64,000 nucleotides of DNA from Pseudomonas sp. GM18 (GCF_000282195.1 NZ_AKJT01000007.1:26834-90833); one strand, 5' to 3'; shown: positions 8,119 through 17,603, counted from the stretch's first letter. Notes: generated by a model from the sequence alone, not told the origin. A program made the numbers and translations.

Positions 8119-8877
8119 TCAGTTGAGTTTCCACTTCTCGATGATGTGTTCGAGCGAACCATCAGCCTTGATCGCAGCAATGCCTTTGTTGACCTGCGCA
8201 AGTGTTGCGCTGTCACCCTTGCGCACGATCAGGCAAACGTCACCCATCACCACTGGCTGATAGCTCTGTACCAGATGCACTTTATTCTGCGTGCCCTGAG
8301 CCAGTTGGTAGGCGACGATCGGGCGATCGGCAAAGCCTGCCTTGATACGGCCAAGCGCCAGGTCACGCATCAGGTCAGGAATCGAGTCATAACCACGCAC
8401 TTCCTTGAAGACGCCACGCTTGTTCAACTCATCGATGAACACGGTGCCAACCTGGGCGCCTACCACTTCGCCGGCAAAGTCCTCCATCCGGGTGTAGGGC
8501 GTTTGATCGTCGACCCTGACGATCAGACCTTCGCCATAACTGAATACCGGATCGGAATACTGCACCACCTTTTCCCGCGCCGGAGTCCTGAGCATCGCGG
8601 CGGAAATAATGTCGATCTTCTGCGAGGTCAGTGACGGAATCAGCGAAGCGAAGGTGGTCTGCTGGATCTCCACCTCGAAGCCGCCCGCCTTGGCCACCGC
8701 CTGAGCGGCATCGACCATCATGCCCTGGATACTCTGGCTTTTGACGTCGAGAAAGGTGAAGGGAATACCGGTTGCGGTTGCGCCGACCTTGTAGGCAGGC
8801 TCGGCGGTCGCATTGGCTGAAGCAATGCCGGTAGTGAGGGCACAAACGAACGCGAGTGCACGAAAACGAGTAAGCAT
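8119..8877 (-). CDS. amino acid ABC transporter, periplasmic substrate-binding protein
   Basis: 252 residues with a Sec signal peptide (FRALAFVCALTTGIASANA). The mature protein is a bacterial family 3 solute-binding protein, with GIPFTFLDVKSQSIQGMMVDAAQAVA near the start and the family's SDPVFSYGEGLIV strand. It captures a small amino acid or amine in the periplasm for the permease and ATPase downstream. ATG 8877 has GGGAGA 7 bases upstream. First gene of a four-gene operon transcribed away from the IclR gene. Confidence 0.88.
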   Translation of the reverse strand: MLTRFRALAFVCALTTGIASANATAEPAYKVGATATGIPFTFLDVKSQSIQGMMVDAAQAVAKAGGFEVEIQQTTFASLIPSLTSQKIDIISAAMLRTPAREKVVQYSDPVFSYGEGLIVRVDDQTPYTRMEDFAGEVVGAQVGTVFIDELNKRGVFKEVRGYDSIPDLMRDLALGRIKAGFADRPIVAYQLAQGTQNKVHLVQSYQPVVMGDVCLIVRKGDSATLAQVNKGIAAIKADGSLEHIIEKWKLN

Positions 8878-8995
8878 GGCGTATCTCCCATTGGACGTTT
8901 TTATTGTCTTAAGTCCGGTATGGATTGCCCCAGTGGATGGCAGTGGGCTCAAAACAACTATAAACGCTTTACAAAAATCGTAAAGAGATTTATTA

Positions 8996-9012
8996 ATATC
9001 GAATATCGATAT
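8996..9012. promoter_or_regulatory. candidate IclR operator between the transporter operon and iclR-type gene
   Basis: Two back-to-back ATATCGA repeats (8996-9002 and 9003-9009) end in the perfect 10-bp palindrome ATATCGATAT (9003-9012), 28 bp before the regulator's start. The intergenic region is only 162 bp and serves both directions. Assigning it to the IclR protein is inference from position. Confidence 0.3.
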
Positions 9013-9039
9013 GTAAGAAGCAAAACAAAAGGATCTGCC

Positions 9040-9816
9040 ATGAGCGATAACACTCATCCCCTGTTCAATCAGTCATTGGAAAAAGGCCTGGCGGTGCTGC
9101 GGGCCTTCAACGCATCCCGGCGCACGATGAATCTGGCGGATATCGCGCAAGCGGCAGAGATCAACAAAAGCTCCGCGCAACGCATGATCCACACCCTGGA
9201 GGAGCTCGGTTATGTGCGCAAACATCCGCAGACCAAACGCTTCCAGCTGACCCCGAAGGTCATGGAGATCGGCTACAACTACCTGGCCGCGGACACGCTG
9301 GTTGACGTGGCCAACCCGTTCCTTGCCGAGCTGGCGCAGGCCACCGGGGAAACGACCAACCTGACCGAGCCCGATGGGCTGGACATGGTTTATGTTGCAC
9401 GGTTCGTAGCACCAAAATTCATCCCCATCCACATGCCCATCGGCAGCCGCATACCGATGTACTGCACCGGCTCCGGGCGGGCTTATCTCAGTGCTCTGCC
9501 AGACAACGAACCCCTCGCGGCACTGGAGGCCAGCGAGCGCAAACAGCACACCCAGTACACCCTGACCGCGATAGACGACATCCTCGAACAAATCGAGGCC
9601 ACGCGGCGCAAGGGGTACGCCATCAATAAAGAGGAACTGTTTCTCGGCGATATGACGATCGCCTCCCCTATCATTGGCAGCCAAGGCCTGCCGGTCGCCG
9701 CGGTGCATGTAGTGGTGCCGACCAGTCGCTGGACCATGGAGGAAGCCGAGCGCAAACTGGCCCCCGCAGTGATCGAATGCGCACGCGCGATACGGACCTC
9801 GATAAGGACCCTCTAG
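9040..9816 (+). CDS. IclR family transcriptional regulator
   Basis: 258 residues. The N-terminal winged helix-turn-helix (QSLEKGLAVLRAF, ADIAQAAEINKSSAQRMIHTLEELGYV) is followed by the IclR effector domain (YMPIGSRIPMYCTGSGRAYL-like core, GYAINKEELFLGDMTIASPI). AAAAGGA lies 7 bases before ATG 9040, which is chosen over an in-frame ATG 40 codons upstream. Transcribed away from the amino acid transporter/oxidase operon, it probably controls that operon in response to its substrate. Confidence 0.9.
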   Translation: MSDNTHPLFNQSLEKGLAVLRAFNASRRTMNLADIAQAAEINKSSAQRMIHTLEELGYVRKHPQTKRFQLTPKVMEIGYNYLAADTLVDVANPFLAELAQATGETTNLTEPDGLDMVYVARFVAPKFIPIHMPIGSRIPMYCTGSGRAYLSALPDNEPLAALEASERKQHTQYTLTAIDDILEQIEATRRKGYAINKEELFLGDMTIASPIIGSQGLPVAAVHVVVPTSRWTMEEAERKLAPAVIECARAIRTSIRTL

Positions 9817-9905
9817 CCGGCCCTCTCTTCGCGCGCAGCCCGGCAGAATCTCCTGTGCAATCAACGCCCTCCTGAGAACCTTATTCAGGACGGGGCACAG
9901 GAACG

Positions 9906-9931
9906 AAAAAAGAGGCAAAAGCCTCTTTTTT
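9906..9931 (+). terminator. terminator after the IclR gene
   Basis: Perfect 11-bp stem AAAAAAGAGGC (9906-9916) and GCCTCTTTTTT (9921-9931) around an AAAA loop. The A-run and T-run make it able to work in both directions. Confidence 0.9.
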
Positions 9932-9978
9932 CAATGCAGACAACAAAATAACGCGCAAATCATGGAGAGTTTCTCATC

Positions 9979-10461
9979 ATGGACGAAGCCATTACTTACC
10001 GAACCGCAACGGTAGAAGACGCATTGAGCATGTGTGAGTTGGGACAACTGCTTAACACGGTGCACCACGCTGCCCGTCCCGATATCTACGCAGCTGCCAC
10101 CCAAGACTTTTCGCGCGACCTTCCTCATTGGTCAGGTCTTTTCGAGAAACCGGGTCATGTTGTATTTATCGCAAATGTCGGTCACCAGGCTGCGGCGTTC
10201 ATTACCGCCAGCCTGTCGGCAAGCTCCGGGCCGCTGATGCAACCGCTGAATGTTGTTCGTATCGGATCGGTATGTGTAGCCGAGCAATTTTGGGGAAAAG
10301 GTATTGGACGCAGGCTTATTCAACTTGTTAAAAACTGGGCAATCGAAAATGACGCCCAGGACTTGAGGTTGTCTGTCTGGCCGTTCAATGCGCGTGCCGC
10401 GCGCATGTACACAGAGTTCGGGTTTGAAACTCGTGCCTTCGAGATGGGAATGCGTTTGTAA
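9979..10461 (+). CDS. GNAT family N-acetyltransferase
   Basis: 160 residues of the acetyl-CoA-dependent acetyltransferase fold. The acetyl-CoA binding loop is seen as VCVAEQFWGKGIGRRLIQ (near residues 97-114), followed by LRLSVWPFNARAARMYTEFGF, the usual motif B. Substrate unknown; amine, antibiotic or protein N-termini are all possible for this family. GGAGAG lies 9 bases before the ATG. It stands alone between the IclR terminator and a convergent gene. Confidence 0.88.
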   Translation: MDEAITYRTATVEDALSMCELGQLLNTVHHAARPDIYAAATQDFSRDLPHWSGLFEKPGHVVFIANVGHQAAAFITASLSASSGPLMQPLNVVRIGSVCVAEQFWGKGIGRRLIQLVKNWAIENDAQDLRLSVWPFNARAARMYTEFGFETRAFEMGMRL

Positions 10462-10584
10462 AGGTGAAAAGAGGTTCGAACCATTCCTGCACGATAAATC
10501 GTGACAGACAACTATCGGCCATCAAGCGCCTTTTGAACTTCCCCACCTGAGGAGTGCATCAACGTAACGCGAGCCCCCCAAGCG

Positions 10585-11334
10585 CTAAGCGCTGAGCTGC
10601 TTGAGCCAGTCCAGGCTCGCAACGGTAGTGTCGCAAGGACGGTATTCACACCCGATCCATCCCGGGTAACCATACTGTTCCAGCGCCGCGAACAAGGCAG
10701 CAAAGTTGATGCTGCCCGTTCCCGGTTCGTGACGGCCCGGGCAGTCCGCAATTTGCACATGGACGGTTCGATTATAAAATCGAGCCAGAACACCTGCTGC
10801 GTCTCCGGTCAAAAGCTGGGCATGGTAAAGATCGAGAATCAGCCCAATACTCGGGAAGGTCTCCAGCACCTGTTGCGCCTTACTGAAGTCAGACATGTAG
10901 TAGCCCGGCATTTCCTTCGAACTGATCACTTCGATCAGGGGCCGCAACCCCTGATCTTCGAAGTATTTGACTGCATATTCCAGGTTGCTCCCGAAGCTGA
11001 GTGCAGCCTCACCCTGCGTCGTAATTCCAGACATGATGTGGACATCCGAACAAGCCAGCACCTTTGCATAACGGGCGGCCTGGACCAAACCAGCACGAAA
11101 CTCTTCTTCCTTGCCTTGCAGGGCAGCAATGCCTTTGGTGACACCCGCCGGTGCGGCGAACTGAATCAGAGGAAGCGCGTATTGAGCCAAGTGGTCGGCC
11201 AGGAGACTGGCGTCGAACTCATAGGGCGACGGAAACTCCACCGCCCGAAATCCAGCGGCAGCGGCAGCTTCGATGCGTTGCAGAAAAGGCAATTCGTTGA
11301 ATTGAAAACCGAGATGAGCATTGAACTTGAGCAT
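10585..11334 (-). CDS. hydroxypyruvate isomerase-like TIM-barrel protein
   Basis: 249 residues. The pattern MLKFNAHLGFQFNELPFLQRIEAAAAAGFRAVEFPSPYE is the usual start of Hyi/xylose-isomerase-like TIM-barrel proteins, and later PLIEVISSKEMPGYYMSD and LDLYHAQLLTGD carry the metal-binding Glu, Asp and His. Hyi interconverts hydroxypyruvate and tartronate semialdehyde, but many homologues act on other small sugars, so the reaction is provisional. ATG 11334 fits the homology; ATG 11349 is an alternative. Divergent from the LysR gene. Confidence 0.75.
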   Translation of the reverse strand: MLKFNAHLGFQFNELPFLQRIEAAAAAGFRAVEFPSPYEFDASLLADHLAQYALPLIQFAAPAGVTKGIAALQGKEEEFRAGLVQAARYAKVLACSDVHIMSGITTQGEAALSFGSNLEYAVKYFEDQGLRPLIEVISSKEMPGYYMSDFSKAQQVLETFPSIGLILDLYHAQLLTGDAAGVLARFYNRTVHVQIADCPGRHEPGTGSINFAALFAALEQYGYPGWIGCEYRPCDTTVASLDWLKQLSA

Positions 11335-11510
11335 TGGGCAAACATCCATCCTGGAAAGAAATGAAATCATCAGCCTGGAACATCCTTCGCCGAAAAGCGC
11401 CACCGCCAGCGTTAAAGCGATAGCCAGCGGGTTATGACGCTCTCAAGAAGGCGGCAGTGAAGTAATTGCGCGCATGCTAGCGAGCCATCACCATCACGAA
11501 AAATATTATG

Positions 11511-11531
11511 TTGTGATGATTCTCATCACAA
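11511..11531. promoter_or_regulatory. inverted-repeat operator in front of the LysR gene
   Basis: TTGTGATGA (11511-11519) and TCATCACAA (11523-11531) form a perfect 9-bp inverted repeat with a 3-base spacer. It lies 30 bp before the LysR start, in the divergent interval shared with the isomerase-like gene. Autoregulation by the LysR protein is the simplest inference. Confidence 0.5.
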
Positions 11532-11560
11532 ATTGTTATTCTCTGGTTTTCGATCCGAGT

Positions 11561-12460
11561 ATGTCCGGCATGAATCTCAAAGCCCTGAAGTGCTGCGTAG
11601 AAGTTGCGCGGCAAGGCAGCTTCACCAAAGCCGCTCAAAGCCTGCATATCGCCCAGCCAGCGTTGAGTATGGCCGTCACTCGCCTGGAGGAAGAACTGGG
11701 CGTTACGCTCTTCAACCGCGCGGCACGGCAAATCACCGTTACGGCTGAAGGACAAGTCTTTCTTGCGCGCGTGGAAGTCGCCTTGCTGGAACTGGACATG
11801 GCGCGTCAGGAACTACGGGATATGGCGCAGTTGCACAGCGGTGAAATTCGGCTGGGTGTGCCGCCGATGTTCGGGATCAATTACATTCCGCAGGTGCTCA
11901 ACGCCTTTGGTAAGAAGTATCCCGGCATCGAGATGACGGTGATCGAAGGCAGCGCGGATGACATCAGCCAGCGCCTGGAAAACCGTGAAATCGACGTCGC
12001 GCTGCTGGAGTCCCGCCGAGTCGAAAGTGGATGGGGCTCAGTGCTGCTAGGGACGGACGAGATGGTGCTCTGCATGAACGAAAACCATCCACTTGCGGGC
12101 AAAGCCTTTATCGAAGCCCGACAATTGCAGGATGAGCATATGGTGCTGTTTGATCAAACATTCCTGCAACGCCATCTGTTCGACGCCTTCTGCGAGGCTT
12201 CCGGTACCCGCTACCGAATCGCGCTGCAAAGCAATTTCGTCTCCCTGGTCATCAAGGCAACGCTGGATGGCATGGGCATTTCGACACTGCTGCGTTCCGT
12301 TCAAGAGTGCGAGCCTGGTATTTTGGGTGTTCCGTTCAAACCGGCGCAGACCATGAGTTTCAGCTTGTGCTGGCGAGCGAACGAATACTTGTCGGTTGCC
12401 AACAAGCAGTTCGTTGAGTTTGCTCAAACGGCTGGTTTCTTCAGTCAAACACAGGGCTAA
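11561..12460 (+). CDS. LysR family transcriptional regulator
   Basis: 299 residues. The N-terminal helix-turn-helix domain (LKCCVEVARQGSFTKAAQSLHIAQPALSMAVTRLEEELG, roughly residues 8-46) and the two-lobed effector domain are complete. ATG 11561 fits family length; the ATG at 11570 is nearly as good. A perfect inverted repeat lies 30 bp upstream. Its targets are probably itself and the divergent hydroxypyruvate isomerase-like gene. The chromate genes 160 bp downstream are a less likely target. Confidence 0.9.
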   Translation: MSGMNLKALKCCVEVARQGSFTKAAQSLHIAQPALSMAVTRLEEELGVTLFNRAARQITVTAEGQVFLARVEVALLELDMARQELRDMAQLHSGEIRLGVPPMFGINYIPQVLNAFGKKYPGIEMTVIEGSADDISQRLENREIDVALLESRRVESGWGSVLLGTDEMVLCMNENHPLAGKAFIEARQLQDEHMVLFDQTFLQRHLFDAFCEASGTRYRIALQSNFVSLVIKATLDGMGISTLLRSVQECEPGILGVPFKPAQTMSFSLCWRANEYLSVANKQFVEFAQTAGFFSQTQG

Positions 12461-12619
12461 ACCGAATCGGGTTTTCCGGGGAGACCCGCCACCGACTGCT
12501 GCCCCTGCTTCCCCCCGACTCCAGCTAACTCCCAAGAATTGCGTTATCAAGCGGGGCTTTTCGACCGTCCGAATTAGCGCTATTGTTATATTTACTACAA
12601 AATAAATAGCGAACTCTAC

Positions 12620-13564
12620 ATGGAAAATTGGCTCGCATTGATTCTTGGCTTACCCACAGCGAATGCCACCGAGCGCATGCGCGCCTGGCGTGCCCTAAAA
12701 GCTTCCGGGGCTGCGGTTTTGCGTGATGGTGCCTACCTGCTGCCGGATACCAGTGCCTGTCGTGAGGCGCTAGCCTCAGTTGAGCGGGACATTCTGGCCA
12801 TCAATGGAACCGCCTATGTCTTGCCTGTGGTAGATCCAAACGGTGAACGGTTTATAGGGTTGTTCGACCGCAGCGAGGACTACAACAAGCTTCGCGCTGA
12901 CATCGAAGAGTGCCGGGGACAACTCACGACCGAAAATGCGCTGTCCACCACCAAGCAGATTCGCAAGCTGCGCAAAGGCTACGAGCAACTGAGCAGCATC
13001 GATTACTTTCCAGGCAAGCCGAAGCAGCAGATTGACGCAGCATTGCAGGAGCTTGAGACCGCAGTCAGCCGAGCGCTGTCTGCGGATGAGCCACACAGCT
13101 GCAACCAACCAATAACGGCACTCAATCGTGCTGACTATCAGGGTCGTGTTTGGGCAACTCGCAAACGCCCTTGGGTTGATCGCTTGGCTTGTGCCTGGTT
13201 GATCCGCCGTTTCATTGCCCCCAACGCTCAGATCCTCTGGCTGGACACTCCGCAGGAATGTCCCGCTGATGCGCTGGGCTTCGATTTCGACGAGGCGACT
13301 TTCAGTCACGTGGGCAACCGGGTGACTTTCGAAACTTTGCAAGCCAGCTTTGAACTTCAAGAGCCCGGCCTAAACCGTATCGCGGCGTTGGTGCATTACC
13401 TCGATGTTGGAGGTATTCAGCCGGTTGAGGCTGCCGGTGTTGAGCGTGTGCTGGCAGGACTGCGCGAAACCATTACCCACGACGACCATTTGCTGGCTGC
13501 TGCGAGCGCTATTTTCGACGGCCTGCTCGCCGGGTTTGTGAAAGAGGAACACCCCAATGAGTAA
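12620..13564 (+). CDS. chrB: chromate resistance regulatory protein ChrB
   Basis: 314 residues. ChrB proteins have an N-terminal winged-helix region (here ATERMRAWRALKASGAAVLRDGAYLLP) and a C-terminal chromate-resistance domain beginning at VWATRKRPWVDRLACAWLIRRFIAPNA. In characterised systems ChrB senses chromate and controls the efflux gene chrA. The end overlaps the start of chrA by 8 bp, which indicates coupled translation. Family assignment is firm; regulation in this strain is inferred. Confidence 0.9.
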   Translation: MENWLALILGLPTANATERMRAWRALKASGAAVLRDGAYLLPDTSACREALASVERDILAINGTAYVLPVVDPNGERFIGLFDRSEDYNKLRADIEECRGQLTTENALSTTKQIRKLRKGYEQLSSIDYFPGKPKQQIDAALQELETAVSRALSADEPHSCNQPITALNRADYQGRVWATRKRPWVDRLACAWLIRRFIAPNAQILWLDTPQECPADALGFDFDEATFSHVGNRVTFETLQASFELQEPGLNRIAALVHYLDVGGIQPVEAAGVERVLAGLRETITHDDHLLAAASAIFDGLLAGFVKEEHPNE

Positions 13565-14915
13565 GGTTTTGCCACCAATGGTTGAAAAAGAGCTGTCGAG
13601 GCCGGAGGCGATCAGTCTTCGTGAGGCGTTCTGGTTCTGGTTGAAACTCGGCTTCATCAGTTTCGGCGGGCCTGCGGGACAGATCTCGATCATGCACCAG
13701 GAATTGGTAGAGCGGCGGCGCTGGATATCCGAGCGCAGATTCCTGCATGCCCTCAACTACTGCATGTTGCTGCCTGGGCCAGAGGCTCAGCAGCTGGCGA
13801 CCTACATCGGTTGGCTGATGCATCGAACCTGGGGAGGAGTGATTGCCGGGGGGCTGTTTGTACTCCCCTCACTGTTCATCCTGATCGTACTGTCCTGGCT
13901 TTACATCGCGTTCGGTGAAGTCCCCGTGGTGGCGGGTCTCTTCTATGGCATCAAGCCCGCCGTGACGGCCATTGTGGTGCAGGCGGCCCACCGGATCGGC
14001 TCACGTGCATTGAAGAACAATTGGCTGTGGGCGATAGCGGCGGCGTCATTTACCGCCATCTTCGCGTTCAACGTGCCGTTCCCGTTGATCGTTCTGGGTG
14101 CCGCCTTGATCGGTTATGTCGGTGGACGCCTGGCTCCGGAGAAGTTCAGAGCCGGGGGCCATAGCGCCGCCAAAAAGTCCTTCGGCCCGGCTTTGATCGA
14201 TGATGACACCCCGTCCCCCGAGCATGCCCGGTTCAGCTGGTCGAAACTGACGCTGCTGGCACTCATCGGCGCCGCGCTATGGGCAATGCCGATGGGGATC
14301 CTGACCACCCTCTTTGGCTGGCACGGCACCCTGACCCAGATGGCCTGGTTCTTCACCAAGGCGGCGTTGTTGACCTTTGGTGGGGCCTACGCGGTACTCC
14401 CCTATGTCTACCAGGGCGCGGTCGGTCACTATGGCTGGCTGACCCCGACACAGATGATCGACGGGCTGGCTCTGGGGGAAACCACCCCGGGACCGCTGAT
14501 CATGGTGGTAGCCTTCGTCGGTTTTGTCGGCGCCTACGTCTCGCAAGTGTTCGGGGCCGATCAGGTATTTCTGGCTGGGGCCGTCGCCGCCTCTCTGGTG
14601 ACCTGGTTCACCTTCCTGCCTTCGTTCCTGTTCATCCTCGCGGGTGGCCCGCTGGTGGAGTCGACCCACAACGAACTCAAGTTCACGGCACCACTGACCG
14701 CGATTACAGCGGCGGTGGTTGGAGTGATCCTCAATCTGGCGTGTTTCTTTGGCTACCACGTGCTGTGGCCAAAGGGCTTCAGCGGTAACCTCGACTGGCC
14801 CTCTGCACTCATCGCCATTGCAGCGGCGATTGCCTTGTTCCGCTTCAAACGGGGCGTCATTCAGGTGCTGATGGCCTGCGCCCTCGTCGGCTTGGCCGTG
14901 CATCTGTTGCGGTAA
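13557..14915 (+). CDS. chrA: chromate efflux transporter ChrA
   Basis: 452 residues, the length of the two-domain CHR transporters that export chromate across the inner membrane. Each half has its CHR signature: LGFISFGGPAGQI with LLPGPEAQQLA in the N-terminal half, and LLTFGGAYAVLPYVYQ with LGETTPGPLIM in the C-terminal half. Many hydrophobic membrane segments alternate with a polar loop near residues 205-222. Overlaps chrB and is followed by a ChrB C-terminal-domain gene. Confidence 0.94.
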   Translation: MSKVLPPMVEKELSRPEAISLREAFWFWLKLGFISFGGPAGQISIMHQELVERRRWISERRFLHALNYCMLLPGPEAQQLATYIGWLMHRTWGGVIAGGLFVLPSLFILIVLSWLYIAFGEVPVVAGLFYGIKPAVTAIVVQAAHRIGSRALKNNWLWAIAAASFTAIFAFNVPFPLIVLGAALIGYVGGRLAPEKFRAGGHSAAKKSFGPALIDDDTPSPEHARFSWSKLTLLALIGAALWAMPMGILTTLFGWHGTLTQMAWFFTKAALLTFGGAYAVLPYVYQGAVGHYGWLTPTQMIDGLALGETTPGPLIMVVAFVGFVGAYVSQVFGADQVFLAGAVAASLVTWFTFLPSFLFILAGGPLVESTHNELKFTAPLTAITAAVVGVILNLACFFGYHVLWPKGFSGNLDWPSALIAIAAAIALFRFKRGVIQVLMACALVGLAVHLLR

Positions 14916-15001
14916 AAGCACGAGTCAGTCAGGTAACAGTCTTTGGCGGGCACCGGGCCCGCCACATCACCCAGCCTACAGAGCTAGGCAGGAGGTGTTC
15001 C

Positions 15002-15454
15002 ATGAGGTGGATTACCCGTGAACGACCCAAGATTGACCGCATTGCCTGTCCCTGGCTGATCACTCGTTTTATCGATCCCCAGCCCGAGTTTTTATACGTG
15101 CCCAGCGGAGATGTACTGCGGATTGCAGCCGAGACAGACGCAGCGCCCTACGATATTCCCGGCGTCGAGCTGACGCATGAGGGCGAGCTGTGCAGCTTCG
15201 ACGCGTTTCTGAAGAAGTACCAGCTCAGTGAGCCCGCCTTGCAGCAGCTGGCCAAGATCGTACGCGGCGCAGATACCTCGCGCCTGGACCTGACGCCGCA
15301 ATCAGCGGGGTTGTACGCAATCTCGTTGGGACTGTCGCAGCGTTTTACCGATGACCATGAAATGCTCGCGCACGGTCTGATTATGTATGACGCACTCTAT
15401 GCCTGGTGCAAGGAATGCCAAGGTGAATCGCATAACTGGCCTCCGCAGATGTGA
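15002..15454 (+). CDS. stand-alone ChrB C-terminal domain protein (chromate resistance)
   Basis: 150 residues that match only the C-terminal half of ChrB: WITRERPKIDRIACPWLITRFIDPQPEFLYV lines up with VWATRKRPWVDRLACAWLIRRFIAPNAQILWL in the chrB product. The winged-helix half is absent. A strong GGAGGTG lies 5 bases before the ATG. Its role is unknown; it may be a chromate-binding or enzymatic module. It ends the chr operon before a terminator. Confidence 0.85.
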   Translation: MRWITRERPKIDRIACPWLITRFIDPQPEFLYVPSGDVLRIAAETDAAPYDIPGVELTHEGELCSFDAFLKKYQLSEPALQQLAKIVRGADTSRLDLTPQSAGLYAISLGLSQRFTDDHEMLAHGLIMYDALYAWCKECQGESHNWPPQM

Positions 15455-15472
15455 AGAGGTCCGTTTGCGCAG

Positions 15473-15499
15473 AAGCCCAGACCAGAGCTGGGCTTTTTT
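15473..15499 (+). terminator. terminator of the chr operon
   Basis: Stem AAGCCCAG (15473-15480) and CTGGGCTT (15488-15495) followed by a T-run to 15499, 19 bp after the last chr gene. Confidence 0.88.
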
Positions 15500-15766
15500 A
15501 CATTAGTGGCAGTGGTAGTCATTCATTTTGTGGAAGAATTGCGATAGCAGGCTGACTGTTTGTTGATAAGAAAGGCTTGCCTCTTTGAGTCTACAGACGA
15601 GTTTTTTCAATCAAATCAAGACCATATCCACACGAGCAAATCGGATCCAAAATAGTTTATAAACTTCAATGCAACTCATTGTTATAAAAGACTTTTTTAG
15701 AAAAATTCGCTAATTTTTTTCAAGTACTAGCCGATGGACTCTTAAAGGAACCAAGGAGCAATCGGA
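15500..15766. other. AT-rich leader upstream of the chemoreceptor gene
   Basis: About 270 bp without a gene. It is more AT-rich than its surroundings and must hold the promoter of the chemoreceptor gene; the ribosome-binding site AAGGAG is at 15752-15757. I could not identify a confident promoter or an Anr box. Confidence 0.5.
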
Positions 15767-17332
15767 ATGAGAAATAATCAGCCTGTTACGCAGCGTGAGA
15801 TTTCACTCGCACCTCAGCAGAAACTCATCTCGACGACAAATGATCGAGGAGTTATTACGTACTGCAATGACGCCTTCGTAGAGATCAGTGGTTTTGATAG
15901 AGCCGATCTGATTGGCGCCCCCCAAAATATCGTCCGCCATCCTGACGTCCCATCTGCCGTATTTGCCCATATGTGGGGTGCTCTCAAGCAAGGCCGCCCG
16001 TGGATGGGTATCGTCAAGAACCGCTCTAGAAATGGCGATCACTACTGGGTCAACGCGTACGTCACACCGATATTTGAAGGCAGCCAGGTGGTTGGCTTTG
16101 AATCGGTCAGAGTCAAACCGACGACTGATCAGATTCGCCGTGCTGAATCCCTGTATAAGCGCATCAGCCAGGGACAACCGGCCATCCCCCGCCAAGACGC
16201 TTGGCAACCTGCCCTGCTAGATTGCGTGCCGTACATTGCCATGGGACTGGCGGGTACTATGGGCGGCTTGTTCTTCACCGCGCCCGTGGCGATTGCCGTG
16301 GCCGCAGGCATAGCCGTACCGATCGGCTTGCTCTCTTCACGCTGGCAGATGCGAGGAATTTTGCGCCTGCTGCAGATGGCTGAGCCCTCTACCTCCGACT
16401 CACTAATCGCTCAGATGTACAGCGATGCGCGCGGACCACAAGCCCGCCTGGAAACCGCCTTCGTCAGCCAGACTTCGCGCCTTAAGACTTGCCTGACGCG
16501 CCTGCAAGACACCGCCGAGCAACTCAACGAGCTGGCGGGACAATCCGACGTACTTGCCACTGATAGCTCAAAAGGCCTTGATCGCCAGCGCGTCGAAACC
16601 GAACAGGTATCTGCCGCGGTCAACCAGATGGCCGCGACCACCCAGGAAGTCGCCAGCCACGTCCAGCGTGCGGCTGATGCCACCCAACAAGCTAACCTGC
16701 TGACCAGTCGCGGCCGCGATGTGGCCCGAGACACCCGAGAGGCTATCGAGCGCCTCTCCGCCGTTGTCGGCGAGACAAGTCTGACAGTTGCACAACTGGC
16801 CAGGGACAGCAACGAAATAGGGACAGTCGTTGACGTGATCAAAGGAATCGCTGATCAGACCAATCTGCTGGCACTGAATGCCGCCATCGAAGCAGCGCGC
16901 GCCGGCGACATGGGCAGGGGTTTCGCTGTCGTGGCCGACGAGGTTCGCCAACTGGCCCAACGCACCTCGCAATCCACCACCCAGATCCATGACCTGATCA
17001 CTAAGCTCCAGACGTCGTCCAACAATGCCGTGCAGACCATGGAGAGCGGTCATCGTCAGGCCCAAGAAGGTGTGACCTGGGTGCTTGAGGCAGACAAGGC
17101 ATTGGTGGGCATCAGCGAAGCGGTCTCCCACATCACCGACATGACCACCCAAATTGCCGCGGCCACTGAAGAGCAAACTGCCGTCGCCGAGGAAATCAGC
17201 CGAAACATCACCACGATCGCCCACTTGGCCGATCAAACCTCGGAACAGGCGCACCAATCGGCAGACCTGAATAAGGAACTGACCAAGACCGCGTCCACGC
17301 AGTATTCATTGGTTGAGCGGTTTAACCGATAA
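15767..17332 (+). CDS. aer: PAS-domain methyl-accepting chemotaxis protein, Aer-type (aerotaxis/energy taxis)
   Basis: 521 residues, the same length as Pseudomonas Aer as I remember it. A PAS domain at residues 20-110 ([34 protein letters not shown]) would hold FAD as in E. coli Aer. A single hydrophobic anchor near residues 156-190 follows. The C-terminal signalling domain contains the invariant hairpin tip [20 protein letters not shown], which contacts CheA/CheW. There is no periplasmic sensing domain, so it reads redox or energy state from inside the cell. AAGGAG precedes the start by 9 bases. Confidence 0.9.
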   Translation: MRNNQPVTQREISLAPQQKLISTTNDRGVITYCNDAFVEISGFDRADLIGAPQNIVRHPDVPSAVFAHMWGALKQGRPWMGIVKNRSRNGDHYWVNAYVTPIFEGSQVVGFESVRVKPTTDQIRRAESLYKRISQGQPAIPRQDAWQPALLDCVPYIAMGLAGTMGGLFFTAPVAIAVAAGIAVPIGLLSSRWQMRGILRLLQMAEPSTSDSLIAQMYSDARGPQARLETAFVSQTSRLKTCLTRLQDTAEQLNELAGQSDVLATDSSKGLDRQRVETEQVSAAVNQMAATTQEVASHVQRAADATQQANLLTSRGRDVARDTREAIERLSAVVGETSLTVAQLARDSNEIGTVVDVIKGIADQTNLLALNAAIEAARAGDMGRGFAVVADEVRQLAQRTSQSTTQIHDLITKLQTSSNNAVQTMESGHRQAQEGVTWVLEADKALVGISEAVSHITDMTTQIAAATEEQTAVAEEISRNITTIAHLADQTSEQAHQSADLNKELTKTASTQYSLVERFNR

Positions 17333-17353
17333 CCAATCAATCCTCATGGAGAG

Positions 17354-17374
17354 GCCCGCCTTACGCGGGCTTTT
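17354..17374 (+). terminator. terminator after aer
   Basis: GCCCGC (17354-17359) and GCGGGC (17365-17370) form a stem with a 5-base loop, followed by TTTT. It is short but well placed 21 bp after the stop codon. Confidence 0.7.
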
Positions 17375-17603
17375 GCCCGCGCTTTCGTATCCGCCCTGTC
17401 ATGCCTTGGTCACACCCACCAAGCACAATGCGGTCAGCCAAAAGGATTTGGCCCTATCGACACCTCTGGAGCTTCGAACTCACGACGATAAAAAAGCAAG
17501 ATGGATTCACTGCCCGCTTACTGACAGCTAGCGGAGATTGCTCTCCAAACGCGGCGTCCCCCCATAATTCACCGCCCCACATCCAATGCAATAAACCCGA
17601 AAC

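Noticed and set aside
15580..15640. TTGAT-like sequences before the chemoreceptor gene as an Anr box
   Set aside because: The sequence does not fit TTGAT-N4-ATCAA on either strand.
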